Source of the DNA: Faucicola mancuniensis
GTDB taxonomy: Bacteria > Pseudomonadota > Gammaproteobacteria > Pseudomonadales > Moraxellaceae
Direction of reading: 5' to 3'
Length of the DNA: 64,000 bases
Assembly: GCF_046523945.1 (NCBI RefSeq)
Contig: NZ_CP171363.1
Coordinates: 372,001 to 436,000, forward strand
Shown: positions 25,184 to 32,823 of the stretch, one piece after another
Layout: each line of letters starts with the position of its first letter
How positions within the stretch are numbered: position 1 is the stretch's first letter
The notes under the pieces: model-generated
Databases searched by the model: none
What the model saw: the letters and a program-made list of their open reading frames with translations, nothing else
What the model was told of the DNA's origin: nothing
Made by a program: the position numbers and the translations under genes

Positions 25184-26401
25184 CTACTTCCCCTTTTCTC
25201 GCATCACTTTTAAATATTCTTGTACCGCTTTGTTGTGGTCAGACAAATTACTGGTAAACTTATGTCCGCCTTTGCCTGTCGCCACAAAAAACAGCGAATC
25301 AGTTTTATTGGGATTTAACGATGCTTCAATAGACGCAATACTCGGCAACGAAATCGGCGTTGGTGGCAAGCCATCAATTTGATAAGTATTATAAGCGGTT
25401 TTTTCTTGTAAATCGGCTTTGCGAATATTGCCATCATACCGCTCGCCCATGCCATAAATCACCGTGGGGTCGGTCTGTAGTCGCATATTTTTGCGTAAAC
25501 GATTGACAAACACGCCTGCCACTTCGCCACGTTCGCTTGCCACGCTGGTTTCTTTTTCAATGATAGATGCCATGATTAAGGCTTCATAAGGGGTCGCATA
25601 CGGCAAATCAGGCTGGCGTTTTTCCCATGCTTTCATCAAAGCGGTGTACTGGCGGTCAAACAAATCTGCCAACACTTTTTTATCACTACTGCCTTCGTTA
25701 AAATAATAAGTATCAGGCGAAAACCAGCCTTCCAAATTGCCATTGGGGGCGTATTCGGCAAACAGATTGATACCAAGCTGTTTGACATCAACTTGATTGT
25801 CATGAATGACTTCGTTTTTGATACCTTTGTTGGCGATTAAATTTTTGTATAAATCTTTGGCGGTTTTACCCTCAATGATTTGCACTTTGACAAAAGCGAC
25901 TTTTTCGCCTTGTTGCAGGACATTTAGCATGGTGGCAAAACTGGGGTTTTCAGGGATTTGATACACGCCAGAATGTAGTGGTTTTTTGACGTGCATTTTG
26001 ACATACAGTTTTGCCAATGGCGACACAAAAAAACCCTGTTGTTTGCTTGACCATTTGTTAATCAAGCCGTTATAAGTTTCGCCTTTTTCCACTGTCATCA
26101 TTTGTTTGGGCTGATTAATCGTGCTAAAAACTGTCTGATACACCGCAAAAATAAAGCCCAATGCCAATATCACTGTCCCCAATAATAACCATTTTAACAC
26201 CGATTTTTTGGGTTTTGGTGCTGTTGCTAACACATCGGTTGGGTTGTTTTGTCGATTAGGTTCAACAATATTTTTGGTTTTTTCAAGTGCAGAATTTTCT
26301 GCCATGATAGGTTTATTGTCTAAATTTTGTTCTGTATTTTGGGTGGGTTCATTAGCGTTTTGGTTCGTGTTTTGGTTCAAATCATCATTGGGCGGGGTCA
26401 T
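25184..26401 (-). CDS. mltG: Endolytic murein transglycosylase MltG (YceG)
   Basis: 405 residues. A polar, asparagine/glutamine-rich cytoplasmic N-terminus of ~65 residues is followed by one membrane helix (WLLLGTVILALGFIFAVYQ), a LysM-like part (GETYNGLINKWSSKQQGF) and the YceG catalytic domain. The catalytic glutamate is in MASIIEKETSVASERGEVAG; LQTDPTVIYGMG and YNTYQIDGLPPTPISLPS complete the signature. MltG cuts nascent glycan strands and sets their length. It is the head of the former mltG-(vapBC)-tmk operon. Confidence 0.94.
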   Translation of the reverse strand: MTPPNDDLNQNTNQNANEPTQNTEQNLDNKPIMAENSALEKTKNIVEPNRQNNPTDVLATAPKPKKSVLKWLLLGTVILALGFIFAVYQTVFSTINQPKQMMTVEKGETYNGLINKWSSKQQGFFVSPLAKLYVKMHVKKPLHSGVYQIPENPSFATMLNVLQQGEKVAFVKVQIIEGKTAKDLYKNLIANKGIKNEVIHDNQVDVKQLGINLFAEYAPNGNLEGWFSPDTYYFNEGSSDKKVLADLFDRQYTALMKAWEKRQPDLPYATPYEALIMASIIEKETSVASERGEVAGVFVNRLRKNMRLQTDPTVIYGMGERYDGNIRKADLQEKTAYNTYQIDGLPPTPISLPSIASIEASLNPNKTDSLFFVATGKGGHKFTSNLSDHNKAVQEYLKVMREKGK

Positions 26402-26559
26402 ATCAAAAACCTTTTTAAATAAAAATGGGGTTAAAATAATGTCGCTAAAATAACAAGGAATGACAAAAATAGCAATTTATTTTCGTAATTGACTTTTGTT
26501 AATCAGTTTTCAGCTTTATAATGGTACGCCACATAGTTAACAAGATTAATGGATTTTTT

Positions 26560-27096
26560 ATGCCCGAATTTGAACCCGTTGTTCACCACCATATTTTGTA
26601 TCGCATGGCAACGCTTGATGATTTGCCAACTTTGGTTGATATTTATAATCAAAGTATCCAAACCAAGCAATCCACAGCAATTTTACAGCCATTAACTTTA
26701 GCCGAACGGCAAGTTTGGTTTGATGAACATTGCCAAAACTCCAATCGTCCGATTATTGTTGCCGTTTGTCAAGATAGCCAAAAGGTGTTGGCTTATGGCA
26801 GTTTTTCGGATTTGTATCCGATGTTCGCCTATCATATTAGCAGTGAAATCAGTATTTATGTGCATGAAAATGCCAAAGGCAAAGGCATTGGCAAAACGAT
26901 GTTGCAAGTGTTGTTATCGCTTGCACCGCTTTGTGAAATTCGCCAAATCGTTGCCAAAATTTTTGCACACAATACGCCAAGTTTGCAGTTATTTAAAAAA
27001 TTTGGCTTTGAGCAGTGGGGCTATTTACCCGAAGTGTGTGATATGAATGGATTTTTGGCAGATGTGGTGATTTTGGGAAAGACCGTTACGCAATAA
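26560..27096 (+). CDS. GNAT-family N-acetyltransferase
   Basis: About 178 residues starting at ATG 26560. An upstream ATG at 26521 is in frame but overlaps a TATAAT (26517-26522) that looks like a -10 element. The acetyl-CoA site is in ISIYVHENAKGKGIGKTMLQ (motif A, Q/R-x-x-G-x-G/A pattern as KGKGIG), and NTPSLQLFKKFGFEQWGYLP is the motif B region. It resembles phosphinothricin/methionine-sulfoximine acetyltransferases (RMATLDDLPTLVDIYNQSI start, then FSDLYP), but the substrate is not certain. It is convergent with nudC and divergent from mltG. Confidence 0.82.
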   Translation: MPEFEPVVHHHILYRMATLDDLPTLVDIYNQSIQTKQSTAILQPLTLAERQVWFDEHCQNSNRPIIVAVCQDSQKVLAYGSFSDLYPMFAYHISSEISIYVHENAKGKGIGKTMLQVLLSLAPLCEIRQIVAKIFAHNTPSLQLFKKFGFEQWGYLPEVCDMNGFLADVVILGKTVTQ

Positions 27097-27101
27097 AACT
27101 T

Positions 27102-27881
27102 CTATCCGATTGCTTGTGCTTTGACAAATTCAATCAAATCATAAGCAATCGTCCCTTTATCAGGCGTTTTTGGCAAATTATCCAAATCAAAAAACTTGGC
27201 ATCTGCCAACTCATCAGTATCAATCGCTATTTCACCGCTCACATAATCAGCGACAAAACCCACCATCAAATTAGAGGCAAACGCCCACGGTTGGCTTGCC
27301 ACGTACCGCACATTATCCACCACCAATCCGACTTCTTCGTTCACTTCTCGTTTGACGCAGTTTTCCAGTGTTTCGCCGACTTCCACAAACCCTGCAATCA
27401 AGCTATACACTTGTTTGGGTTTGGCTCGGTTATGATAAGCCAATAAAATTTGAGTTCTTTGATTGATTTTGCGAGTAACTGCCGTAATGGTGCAAGGCTG
27501 AATCCGTGGATATTGCCGATACAGACATCTGGGGCAAGTGGTCGCCAACTCGTCTTTGCTTTCAAACAACTCAAGCGTAGTGCGTGTGCCACATCGGCTA
27601 CAAAAAAAGTGAGTTTGTTGCCAATAACGAATTTGTGATGCACGGCTTAATTGATAAAAATCATCTTGACAAATATTGGCTAAATTTTCACGAAAACCCA
27701 AAAACACCACGTCATCAGGCAAGACAATATTGTCATTTTTTTGGATTAAATAAATGTTTGGATTGCCAACTTTTAACGCATCATCAAGCAAATCTTGACT
27801 TTGATAATAAAAAATATGCTCGCCCAAAAAAGCGAACATATCTTTTTTATCAACCTTTTGATAAATAATATATTGGTACAA
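27102..27881 (-). CDS. nudC: NADH pyrophosphatase NudC
   Basis: 259 residues. NudC hydrolyses NAD(H) and removes NAD caps from RNA. A four-cysteine zinc site is visible (CSRCG and CPRCL). The Nudix box is GFVEVGETLENCVKREVNEEVG-like, and the NudC-specific SQPW motif follows (SQPWAFASNLM). The start codon is probably TTG 27881, two bases past the preceding gene's stop codon with GGTGG upstream. That implies translational coupling to the ChpA-like gene. A later ATG would remove part of the N-terminal domain. Confidence 0.9.
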   Translation of the reverse strand: MYQYIIYQKVDKKDMFAFLGEHIFYYQSQDLLDDALKVGNPNIYLIQKNDNIVLPDDVVFLGFRENLANICQDDFYQLSRASQIRYWQQTHFFCSRCGTRTTLELFESKDELATTCPRCLYRQYPRIQPCTITAVTRKINQRTQILLAYHNRAKPKQVYSLIAGFVEVGETLENCVKREVNEEVGLVVDNVRYVASQPWAFASNLMVGFVADYVSGEIAIDTDELADAKFFDLDNLPKTPDKGTIAYDLIEFVKAQAIG

Positions 27882-27883
27882 AA

Positions 27884-29548
27884 TTATGCCACCATCAAGT
27901 TTTGCAAACTACGCTGACCGACTTTGATGGCATTTTGTCCAGCAGGTTTGTTAATCTCTAGACTTTCAAGATAATAATCCGCTGACATCACGATATCGGC
28001 AAGTTTGGCAAGTTGCTCTGGTGAGATACCATGCGTGCCATTTTGTACCAACATTTCCATATAGTCGCCCGCACGTTTTAACAGGCGATTAGACTGATGT
28101 AGTCCCAAAAATTGGCAAGCTCCTGCGATATTTTTCATCATTTCAGGCACATTGACAAGGTGCATGACATCTTTATTGCTATCGGCAATATATTCGTTAA
28201 AGGCACTTTCAATGGTTGCAATGCCCGCTCGCCCTTCACGAATCAAAGTTGAATAAGCAGTATCTAGTTGATATAACGAGATTTTTTTATTATAAATCGG
28301 CAAATTCACCGCACCGGGGGTATGACTTTTTGCCAAATAAATAGACGCATTTTCGGCAACCATCAAACCTTCTAACAAACTGTCAAAATCTTCAGGAGTC
28401 GGTTGCGACCAGCCTTTGACTTGGGAAATTTGTTGGGTCAATGTATCACTGGCTTCTTGTAAATTTAGGGTTTTAAAAACAAGGCTTAAATCATTTAAGC
28501 GTGTTATCATGGCTTGTAGCTCATCTTCGCTATTTAGGCTGTCTTGGCGAGCGTAGTTATCGCTTGATGTTTTGATGGCGTTGATTTCTTCTTGAATCAG
28601 CTCGTTTAGCGTGTTGCTTAATTCTCTATCAGGCCCAAACAAAAAGCGTTTCATGGTCGCCAATTGTGTTGCATCTAGGCTGTTTGTCGCAAACTGTTGT
28701 TGAATTTTTTGTGCCAATTGCCCATCTCGTGTACTGGCAAAACGCACCAAATCGGCAAAACGAGAGTCATTCACAGGCAAATAATCGTTAAACTGTTGCT
28801 CAACAAAAATCAACGCACGTTTTTGTACATTGTTTAAAGGCAATGCCTGTGCCAAATCGGACACCGCCACCACAGCCGACTGCCAAAACAAGCTATTAGA
28901 ACGCTGTGAAATGGCTTCACACGCTGACTGCATGGCTTTTAATTTTTGTAAATCATTGGGGTCAGTAGTTGGTGCTTTGGCAGGTAATGCCACACTCAGT
29001 CCCAAACGATAGGCTTCTACCAATTTTTTGTTATCAATGCCTAAATCACGCAACGACTCATAGTTTTGCTCTGGGTGAGCAATCACAAGGCTACTGTGTT
29101 TTGAATGGGTCAACTGCTCAAGCGTAACAGGCGACACGCCCAAACGATTGTGCAACTTGTTAATCACAGGCAACAATAAAGACGGCTCAATCGTCTCTTT
29201 TAACAACACAAATTCCACATAGCGACCCAACACCATGATACCTTCAGAGATGTCCATCACCGCTTCGGTTTCGTCTTCATCACGATTGTCATACAATTGT
29301 TGAAAGGTCTGCGATAAAGCTTGTGCCAACACCGCACCTTCTTCCAAATTAATCAATCGCAACACCTTCGCCATTTGAGCAAGCATATCCACAGAATCCA
29401 ACAACAATGGGGCTTGCTCAATATCATCATTGAACTCGCTCAGATGTGTTTCGGCATCTTTTAAAGTCGTTTCAATCTCTGGACGCAACAAATGCAATGA
29501 TGGTAAATCAAAATTGGTAGCCGTTATTTTTTCAATATTGTTTGTCAT
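27884..29548 (-). CDS. ChpA-like N-terminal (Hpt-type) protein lacking the kinase part
   Basis: About 554 residues from ATG 29548; the frame extends ten codons upstream but AGGA precedes this ATG. The N-terminus (LRPEIETTLKDAETHLSEF, then VDMLAQMAKVLRLINLEEGA) matches the start of ChpA/PilL, the large type IV pilus chemosensory kinases, whose N-terminal half is made of Hpt-like helical repeats. Here the protein ends without a CheA kinase, CheW or receiver domain and no HTLKG phosphotransfer motif is seen. Its neighbours are rnhA-dnaQ and nudC, not pil/chp genes. Role unknown; a structural or scaffold part of pilus signalling is possible. Confidence 0.55.
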   Translation of the reverse strand: MTNNIEKITATNFDLPSLHLLRPEIETTLKDAETHLSEFNDDIEQAPLLLDSVDMLAQMAKVLRLINLEEGAVLAQALSQTFQQLYDNRDEDETEAVMDISEGIMVLGRYVEFVLLKETIEPSLLLPVINKLHNRLGVSPVTLEQLTHSKHSSLVIAHPEQNYESLRDLGIDNKKLVEAYRLGLSVALPAKAPTTDPNDLQKLKAMQSACEAISQRSNSLFWQSAVVAVSDLAQALPLNNVQKRALIFVEQQFNDYLPVNDSRFADLVRFASTRDGQLAQKIQQQFATNSLDATQLATMKRFLFGPDRELSNTLNELIQEEINAIKTSSDNYARQDSLNSEDELQAMITRLNDLSLVFKTLNLQEASDTLTQQISQVKGWSQPTPEDFDSLLEGLMVAENASIYLAKSHTPGAVNLPIYNKKISLYQLDTAYSTLIREGRAGIATIESAFNEYIADSNKDVMHLVNVPEMMKNIAGACQFLGLHQSNRLLKRAGDYMEMLVQNGTHGISPEQLAKLADIVMSADYYLESLEINKPAGQNAIKVGQRSLQNLMVA

Positions 29549-29653
29549 TCTGGTTTTTCCTAAAAAATAAATACACAAAAGCTAAATGCGGTTATTGTAA
29601 AATGTTTGTGAATAATTGTCTATGGCTATTCGCCAATTTGATAAAAATATGGC

Positions 29654-31429
29654 TTAAGTGGTTATTTCATCAGATGATTCTTCTACTATGCCCCAATTGC
29701 TCGCAAGCGTTGGGTGTTTTTGTTTTAAACTGTTTAACCAGTCCAAATGTGCCTGTTCATCGCTGGTACTTGCCAAAAATCGCTGAACGTTTTGGCTAAA
29801 ATGTTGATGTTCAACACCGCCACTTGCCCCTGTCGCCCCATCATCAATGCCAAGCGATACTTGACCACCTGTCATCGCAAGATACACTTCTGCTAAAATC
29901 TCGGCATCAAGTAACGCCCCGTGAAAAGTACGGTCTTGTTTACCCACGTCCAAGCGTTTTACCAACGCATCAAGGGTATTTCTTTGCCCTGCGTACATTT
30001 GTTTAGCAATGGCAAGGCTGTCGGTCACGCTGACTTGATTGTCAAAATTTGGCAAACCCATACGGGCAAACTCTGCCTGCAAAAAGCCCATATCAAAGTT
30101 GGCATTGTGAGCAATCAACTCCGCCCCAGCCAAAAAGTCAAAAACCGCCTGTCCGACTTGCTCAAAAGTCGGCATATCGGCGACAAATGCGTCATGAATA
30201 CCGTGAACCTTGATAACATCTTCATTCATCTCAACCAATGGATTGATATAAACATGCAGTTTTTCGCCTGTAAACCGCCGATTCACCAGCTCTACCACCC
30301 CAATTTCAATAATACGGTCGCCGTTTTGAAAATCAAAACCTGTGGTTTCGGTATCCAGTATCAACTGGCGATTGGCAACACCATGATTTTTGGCAATCGG
30401 CAACAACGGCACAAAGCTGTTATTTTGGCTTTGGGTATTGCCATCAAAATTTGGACGTTGGTTTACCAAATCATCATTTTGGGCGACAAACTGCTCGTTT
30501 TCATTGACAAAAGGTTTAAACCGCTCGGCTAAAGGCATTTTTTGCAGTGGTTTTTTCTGTTTGGTTTGCTTTTTTTTGCCTGTGCCGTCTGATGACGTGT
30601 CGTCCAAATCATCCGTTTCTGTGTCTGCCGTTTCTGTATCATTTAGCTCGGCATTTTCATCTAACAAATTGTTATTAATAGTATTATTTTGTAGATGTTG
30701 GCTCGGCTCGTCCAATTGATTTAACAAAAAATCGCCTTGCTCATCATCTGACATGGCGTTGTCAAAATCATTGGGATTAAAATCATCAAAATCCGCCAAA
30801 TTATCAAAATCTTGCGGTGGCAAGTTGTCATAATTTTGATAATAATCATCAGGCAAATTGTCAAAATTTGGAACGGTTGCAGTGGTATGATTCGGATTAT
30901 TCATAAAATTTTGTTCGGTAGTTTGGCTATTTTGCAAAATGGTTTTATTAAATTTGTTTGGCAAATTGTCAATGCCTTGATTGGCAAGTTGATCGGCTCG
31001 CTCGTTGCCTTCATGTCCTGCGTGTCCTTTGACCCATTGCCAATCAATGACACGATTTTGGCAAGCGGTGTCAAGGCGTTGCCACAAATCCACGTTTAGC
31101 ACAGGTTTGTTGCCTGTTTTTCGCCAGTTATTTTTTTTCCAACTGTGAATCCAAGTGGTAATGCCGTTTTTGACATAGCTAGAATCCGTCCATAGCTGAA
31201 TCGGCAGATGGGTTGGGCTGTTTTCTAGGGCGACAATCGCCCCCAACAGCTCCATGCGGTTGTTGGTGGTTTGGGTGTCGCCACCAGATAATTCAATTTG
31301 CTCGCCTGTCGACAACACCAAAACCGCACCAAAACCACCGATTGCGTCAGCCGAACCATTGCTACGGCACGCACCATCAGTATAGGCAAGTGTTTGATTT
31401 GGCAAGGGTTTTAAGGTGTGATTTGACAT
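29654..31429 (-). CDS. rnhA-dnaQ: RNase HI / DNA polymerase III epsilon fusion protein
   Basis: 591 residues in one open frame. Residues ~10-155 are RNase HI: LAYTDGACRSNG (D18), RMELLGAIVAL, LWTDSSYVKNG and HEGNERADQLANQG hold the D-E-D-D active site. Residues ~160-350 form an acidic, asparagine-rich linker (DDYYQNYDNLPPQDFDNL). Residues ~355 to the end are the DnaQ proofreading exonuclease: LILDTETTGFD, LIAHNANFDMGFL and FHGALLDAEILAEVY (DEDDh type). In many bacteria rnhA and dnaQ are adjacent separate genes. The product joins RNA-primer/hybrid removal to replicase proofreading in one chain. I believe similar fusions occur in other Moraxellaceae. Confidence 0.95.
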   Translation of the reverse strand: MSNHTLKPLPNQTLAYTDGACRSNGSADAIGGFGAVLVLSTGEQIELSGGDTQTTNNRMELLGAIVALENSPTHLPIQLWTDSSYVKNGITTWIHSWKKNNWRKTGNKPVLNVDLWQRLDTACQNRVIDWQWVKGHAGHEGNERADQLANQGIDNLPNKFNKTILQNSQTTEQNFMNNPNHTTATVPNFDNLPDDYYQNYDNLPPQDFDNLADFDDFNPNDFDNAMSDDEQGDFLLNQLDEPSQHLQNNTINNNLLDENAELNDTETADTETDDLDDTSSDGTGKKKQTKQKKPLQKMPLAERFKPFVNENEQFVAQNDDLVNQRPNFDGNTQSQNNSFVPLLPIAKNHGVANRQLILDTETTGFDFQNGDRIIEIGVVELVNRRFTGEKLHVYINPLVEMNEDVIKVHGIHDAFVADMPTFEQVGQAVFDFLAGAELIAHNANFDMGFLQAEFARMGLPNFDNQVSVTDSLAIAKQMYAGQRNTLDALVKRLDVGKQDRTFHGALLDAEILAEVYLAMTGGQVSLGIDDGATGASGGVEHQHFSQNVQRFLASTSDEQAHLDWLNSLKQKHPTLASNWGIVEESSDEITT

Positions 31430-31556
31430 AAATTTTCCAACAATTTGTATAAAACAAACAAAAAAATAATATGCTAGTATATAAAAAAAAGGGCGAAAAA
31501 TCTATGATAAAGCGTTATAATAGCCTATTTTCTACTGTTTAATTTAATGTTGTTAT

Positions 31557-32057
31557 ATGTTTTTAAAAAATCCTAAATTGATGTGTGTGATGGCGGTCAT
31601 CGCCTTGAGTGCTTGCCAAAAACCAAACACGCAAACCGCGCACAACAAAGCAAACGACAGCGTGGCAAGCGATGACTTGCTTGCAGGTTGTTATACCGTC
31701 AGCCACAGCGAACCTGCCCAAATCAAAATCAACCACGAAAAAACCGCCCAAGGCGAACGCTACACCATGCAAATGCGTGAGTTTAACGACCCCAACAAAA
31801 ACTGGGACACGCCAGCTCCCATGCAAGTTTTGACAAATGACAGTGCCGAGATTCAAAAATATTTTGACATCAAAGCCGATGAGAATGCTTATTTACAAAA
31901 AGTGATAGCCAGAGAAGACCGTGTGTTTGTCCTTGCCAAAATTACCGACAGTTTTGCCAACATGAATCCGCAGTTTGACAGTCCATATTTGGGCTTTATT
32001 TATAAAGGAAGCAACACGATTTACAAAGTCAGTTGCGAAAATACCCAAGCACTTTAA
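31557..32057 (+). CDS. Lipoprotein of unknown function
   Basis: 166 residues. The signal peptide ends in a lipobox (VIALSAC), giving a lipidated Cys20. The start could be ATG 31557 or ATG 31581; both leave a usable signal. The mature protein has DDLLAGCYTVSHSEPAQIKI and ends with IYKVSCENTQAL, with cysteines that may pair. No family is recognised. It is divergent from rnhA-dnaQ and 26 bp upstream of a small membrane-protein gene, likely one transcript. Confidence 0.6.
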   Translation: MFLKNPKLMCVMAVIALSACQKPNTQTAHNKANDSVASDDLLAGCYTVSHSEPAQIKINHEKTAQGERYTMQMREFNDPNKNWDTPAPMQVLTNDSAEIQKYFDIKADENAYLQKVIAREDRVFVLAKITDSFANMNPQFDSPYLGFIYKGSNTIYKVSCENTQAL

Positions 32058-32083
32058 ATTAAAAAAAAATAAAAGGATAATTT

Positions 32084-32368
32084 ATGAATTTTATACAATG
32101 GTTAATTTTAGGATTGGTTTTTTATGCCAGTGGTTTTGGGCTTCGTCATTATCATTTTAAAGACAAAGCCTTGACAAAAAATACCATCATCAGCCTATCT
32201 GCAATCACATTTTTGCTGTCGGTGGTGGTGTTTGTGGCGTTAAATTTTTTGGCACTCAAAAAACCGCTTGATTTGGCATTTGTGGGCGTGTCTAGCCTTG
32301 TTTCTACCTTTATTTTTTATTATGGTTTAAGCACCGATACCAGCAATAATATGAACATTCCTGACTAA
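32084..32368 (+). CDS. Small membrane protein, three helices
   Basis: 94 residues with three hydrophobic segments (FIQWLILGLVFYASGFGL, ISAITFLLSVVVFVALNFL, LAFVGVSSLVSTFIFYYGL) and little else. AAAGGA precedes the ATG at suitable spacing. I do not recognise the family. It ends near the bidirectional terminator that also closes the RNA gene on the other strand. Confidence 0.55.
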   Translation: MNFIQWLILGLVFYASGFGLRHYHFKDKALTKNTIISLSAITFLLSVVVFVALNFLALKKPLDLAFVGVSSLVSTFIFYYGLSTDTSNNMNIPD

Positions 32369-32393
32369 TGTTGGTTTTTAAACATCTTACCAA

Positions 32394-32436
32394 AACAAAA
32401 ACCGCTTTACCAAAAATGATAAAGCGGTTTTGTTTG
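32394..32436. terminator. Bidirectional terminator between the small membrane protein and the RNA gene
   Basis: AAAACCGCTTTA pairs with TAAAGCGGTTTT around a 10-base loop. T-rich tails occur on both sides (TTTTGTTTG on plus, TTTTTGTTTT on minus), so it can end the plus-strand gene and the minus-strand RNA. Confidence 0.88.
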
Positions 32437-32631
32437 TCGTCCAATACACATCTGCCTAGTCCGTTAGGCTCGTTAATGGGGTTTTGTGCATTTAATTTAT
32501 CCTAAATTAAATGGTCTCACGATTTATTCTCACTTACCTGTTTGAATAAATGCTTATCAATCCTAGACAAGCTATCCTACTACTTCCTGTTTACAGCGGC
32601 TATCCTTATCTCAACCTTGAGTGTTTCCTTG
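32394..32631 (-). ncRNA. Candidate Rsm/CsrB-type regulatory RNA (CsrA/RsmA decoy)
   Basis: Minus-strand, ~240 nt, no coding potential. It carries eight GGA triplets, six in AGGA context. One sits in the three-base loop of a perfect 11-bp hairpin (CATTTAATTTA 32489-32499 with 32503-32513). Another is in the seven-base loop of GCTTGTC-TAGGATT-GATAAGC (32552-32572). A third hairpin, ATTTATTC/GAATAAAT, has an AGGT in its loop. A strong terminator ends it. An exact GacA-box palindrome lies upstream. CsrA/RsmA binds GGA in hairpin loops, and Rsm/Csr RNAs titrate it. The identity as an Rsm RNA is inferred, since no sequence family match was possible. Confidence 0.72.
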
Positions 32632-32637
32632 CTGTTG

Positions 32638-32664
32638 AATATATTATGTCAAAATCATTAGCAA
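32638..32664 (-). promoter_or_regulatory. Predicted promoter of the Rsm-like RNA
   Basis: On the minus strand TTGCTA (32664-32659) and TATATT (32643-32638) are 15 bp apart, giving a start near 32631. The -35 is weak, as is common for activator-dependent promoters. Alternative -10 readings (TAATAT, CATAAT) overlap. Confidence 0.45.
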
Positions 32665-32692
32665 AAGAATAGTCGCCAAAAACGGATATTTT

Positions 32693-32710
32693 TGTAAGCC
32701 AAAACTTACA
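32693..32710. promoter_or_regulatory. GacA-type upstream activating sequence
   Basis: TGTAAG-CCAAAA-CTTACA is an exact match to the TGTAAG-N6-CTTACA palindrome through which GacA activates rsmX/Y/Z in Pseudomonas. Its centre is ~70 bp upstream of the predicted RNA start and ~50 bp upstream of the pdxB -35 on the other strand. Confidence 0.75.
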
Positions 32711-32750
32711 AAATTTACAACTTTTTATCAAATATTTAGCAAAATAAGGT

Positions 32751-32779
32751 TTGTCGTTCACAAAAAACTTTGCGATAAT
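32751..32779 (+). promoter_or_regulatory. Predicted sigma-70 promoter of pdxB
   Basis: TTGTCG (32751-32756) and GATAAT (32774-32779) are 17 bp apart, 45 bp before the pdxB ATG. AAGGA follows near the start codon. Confidence 0.5.
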
Positions 32780-32823
32780 AGCCTTACAAATGTTTTGAAT
32801 GAAAAATACAATAAGGATAAATA

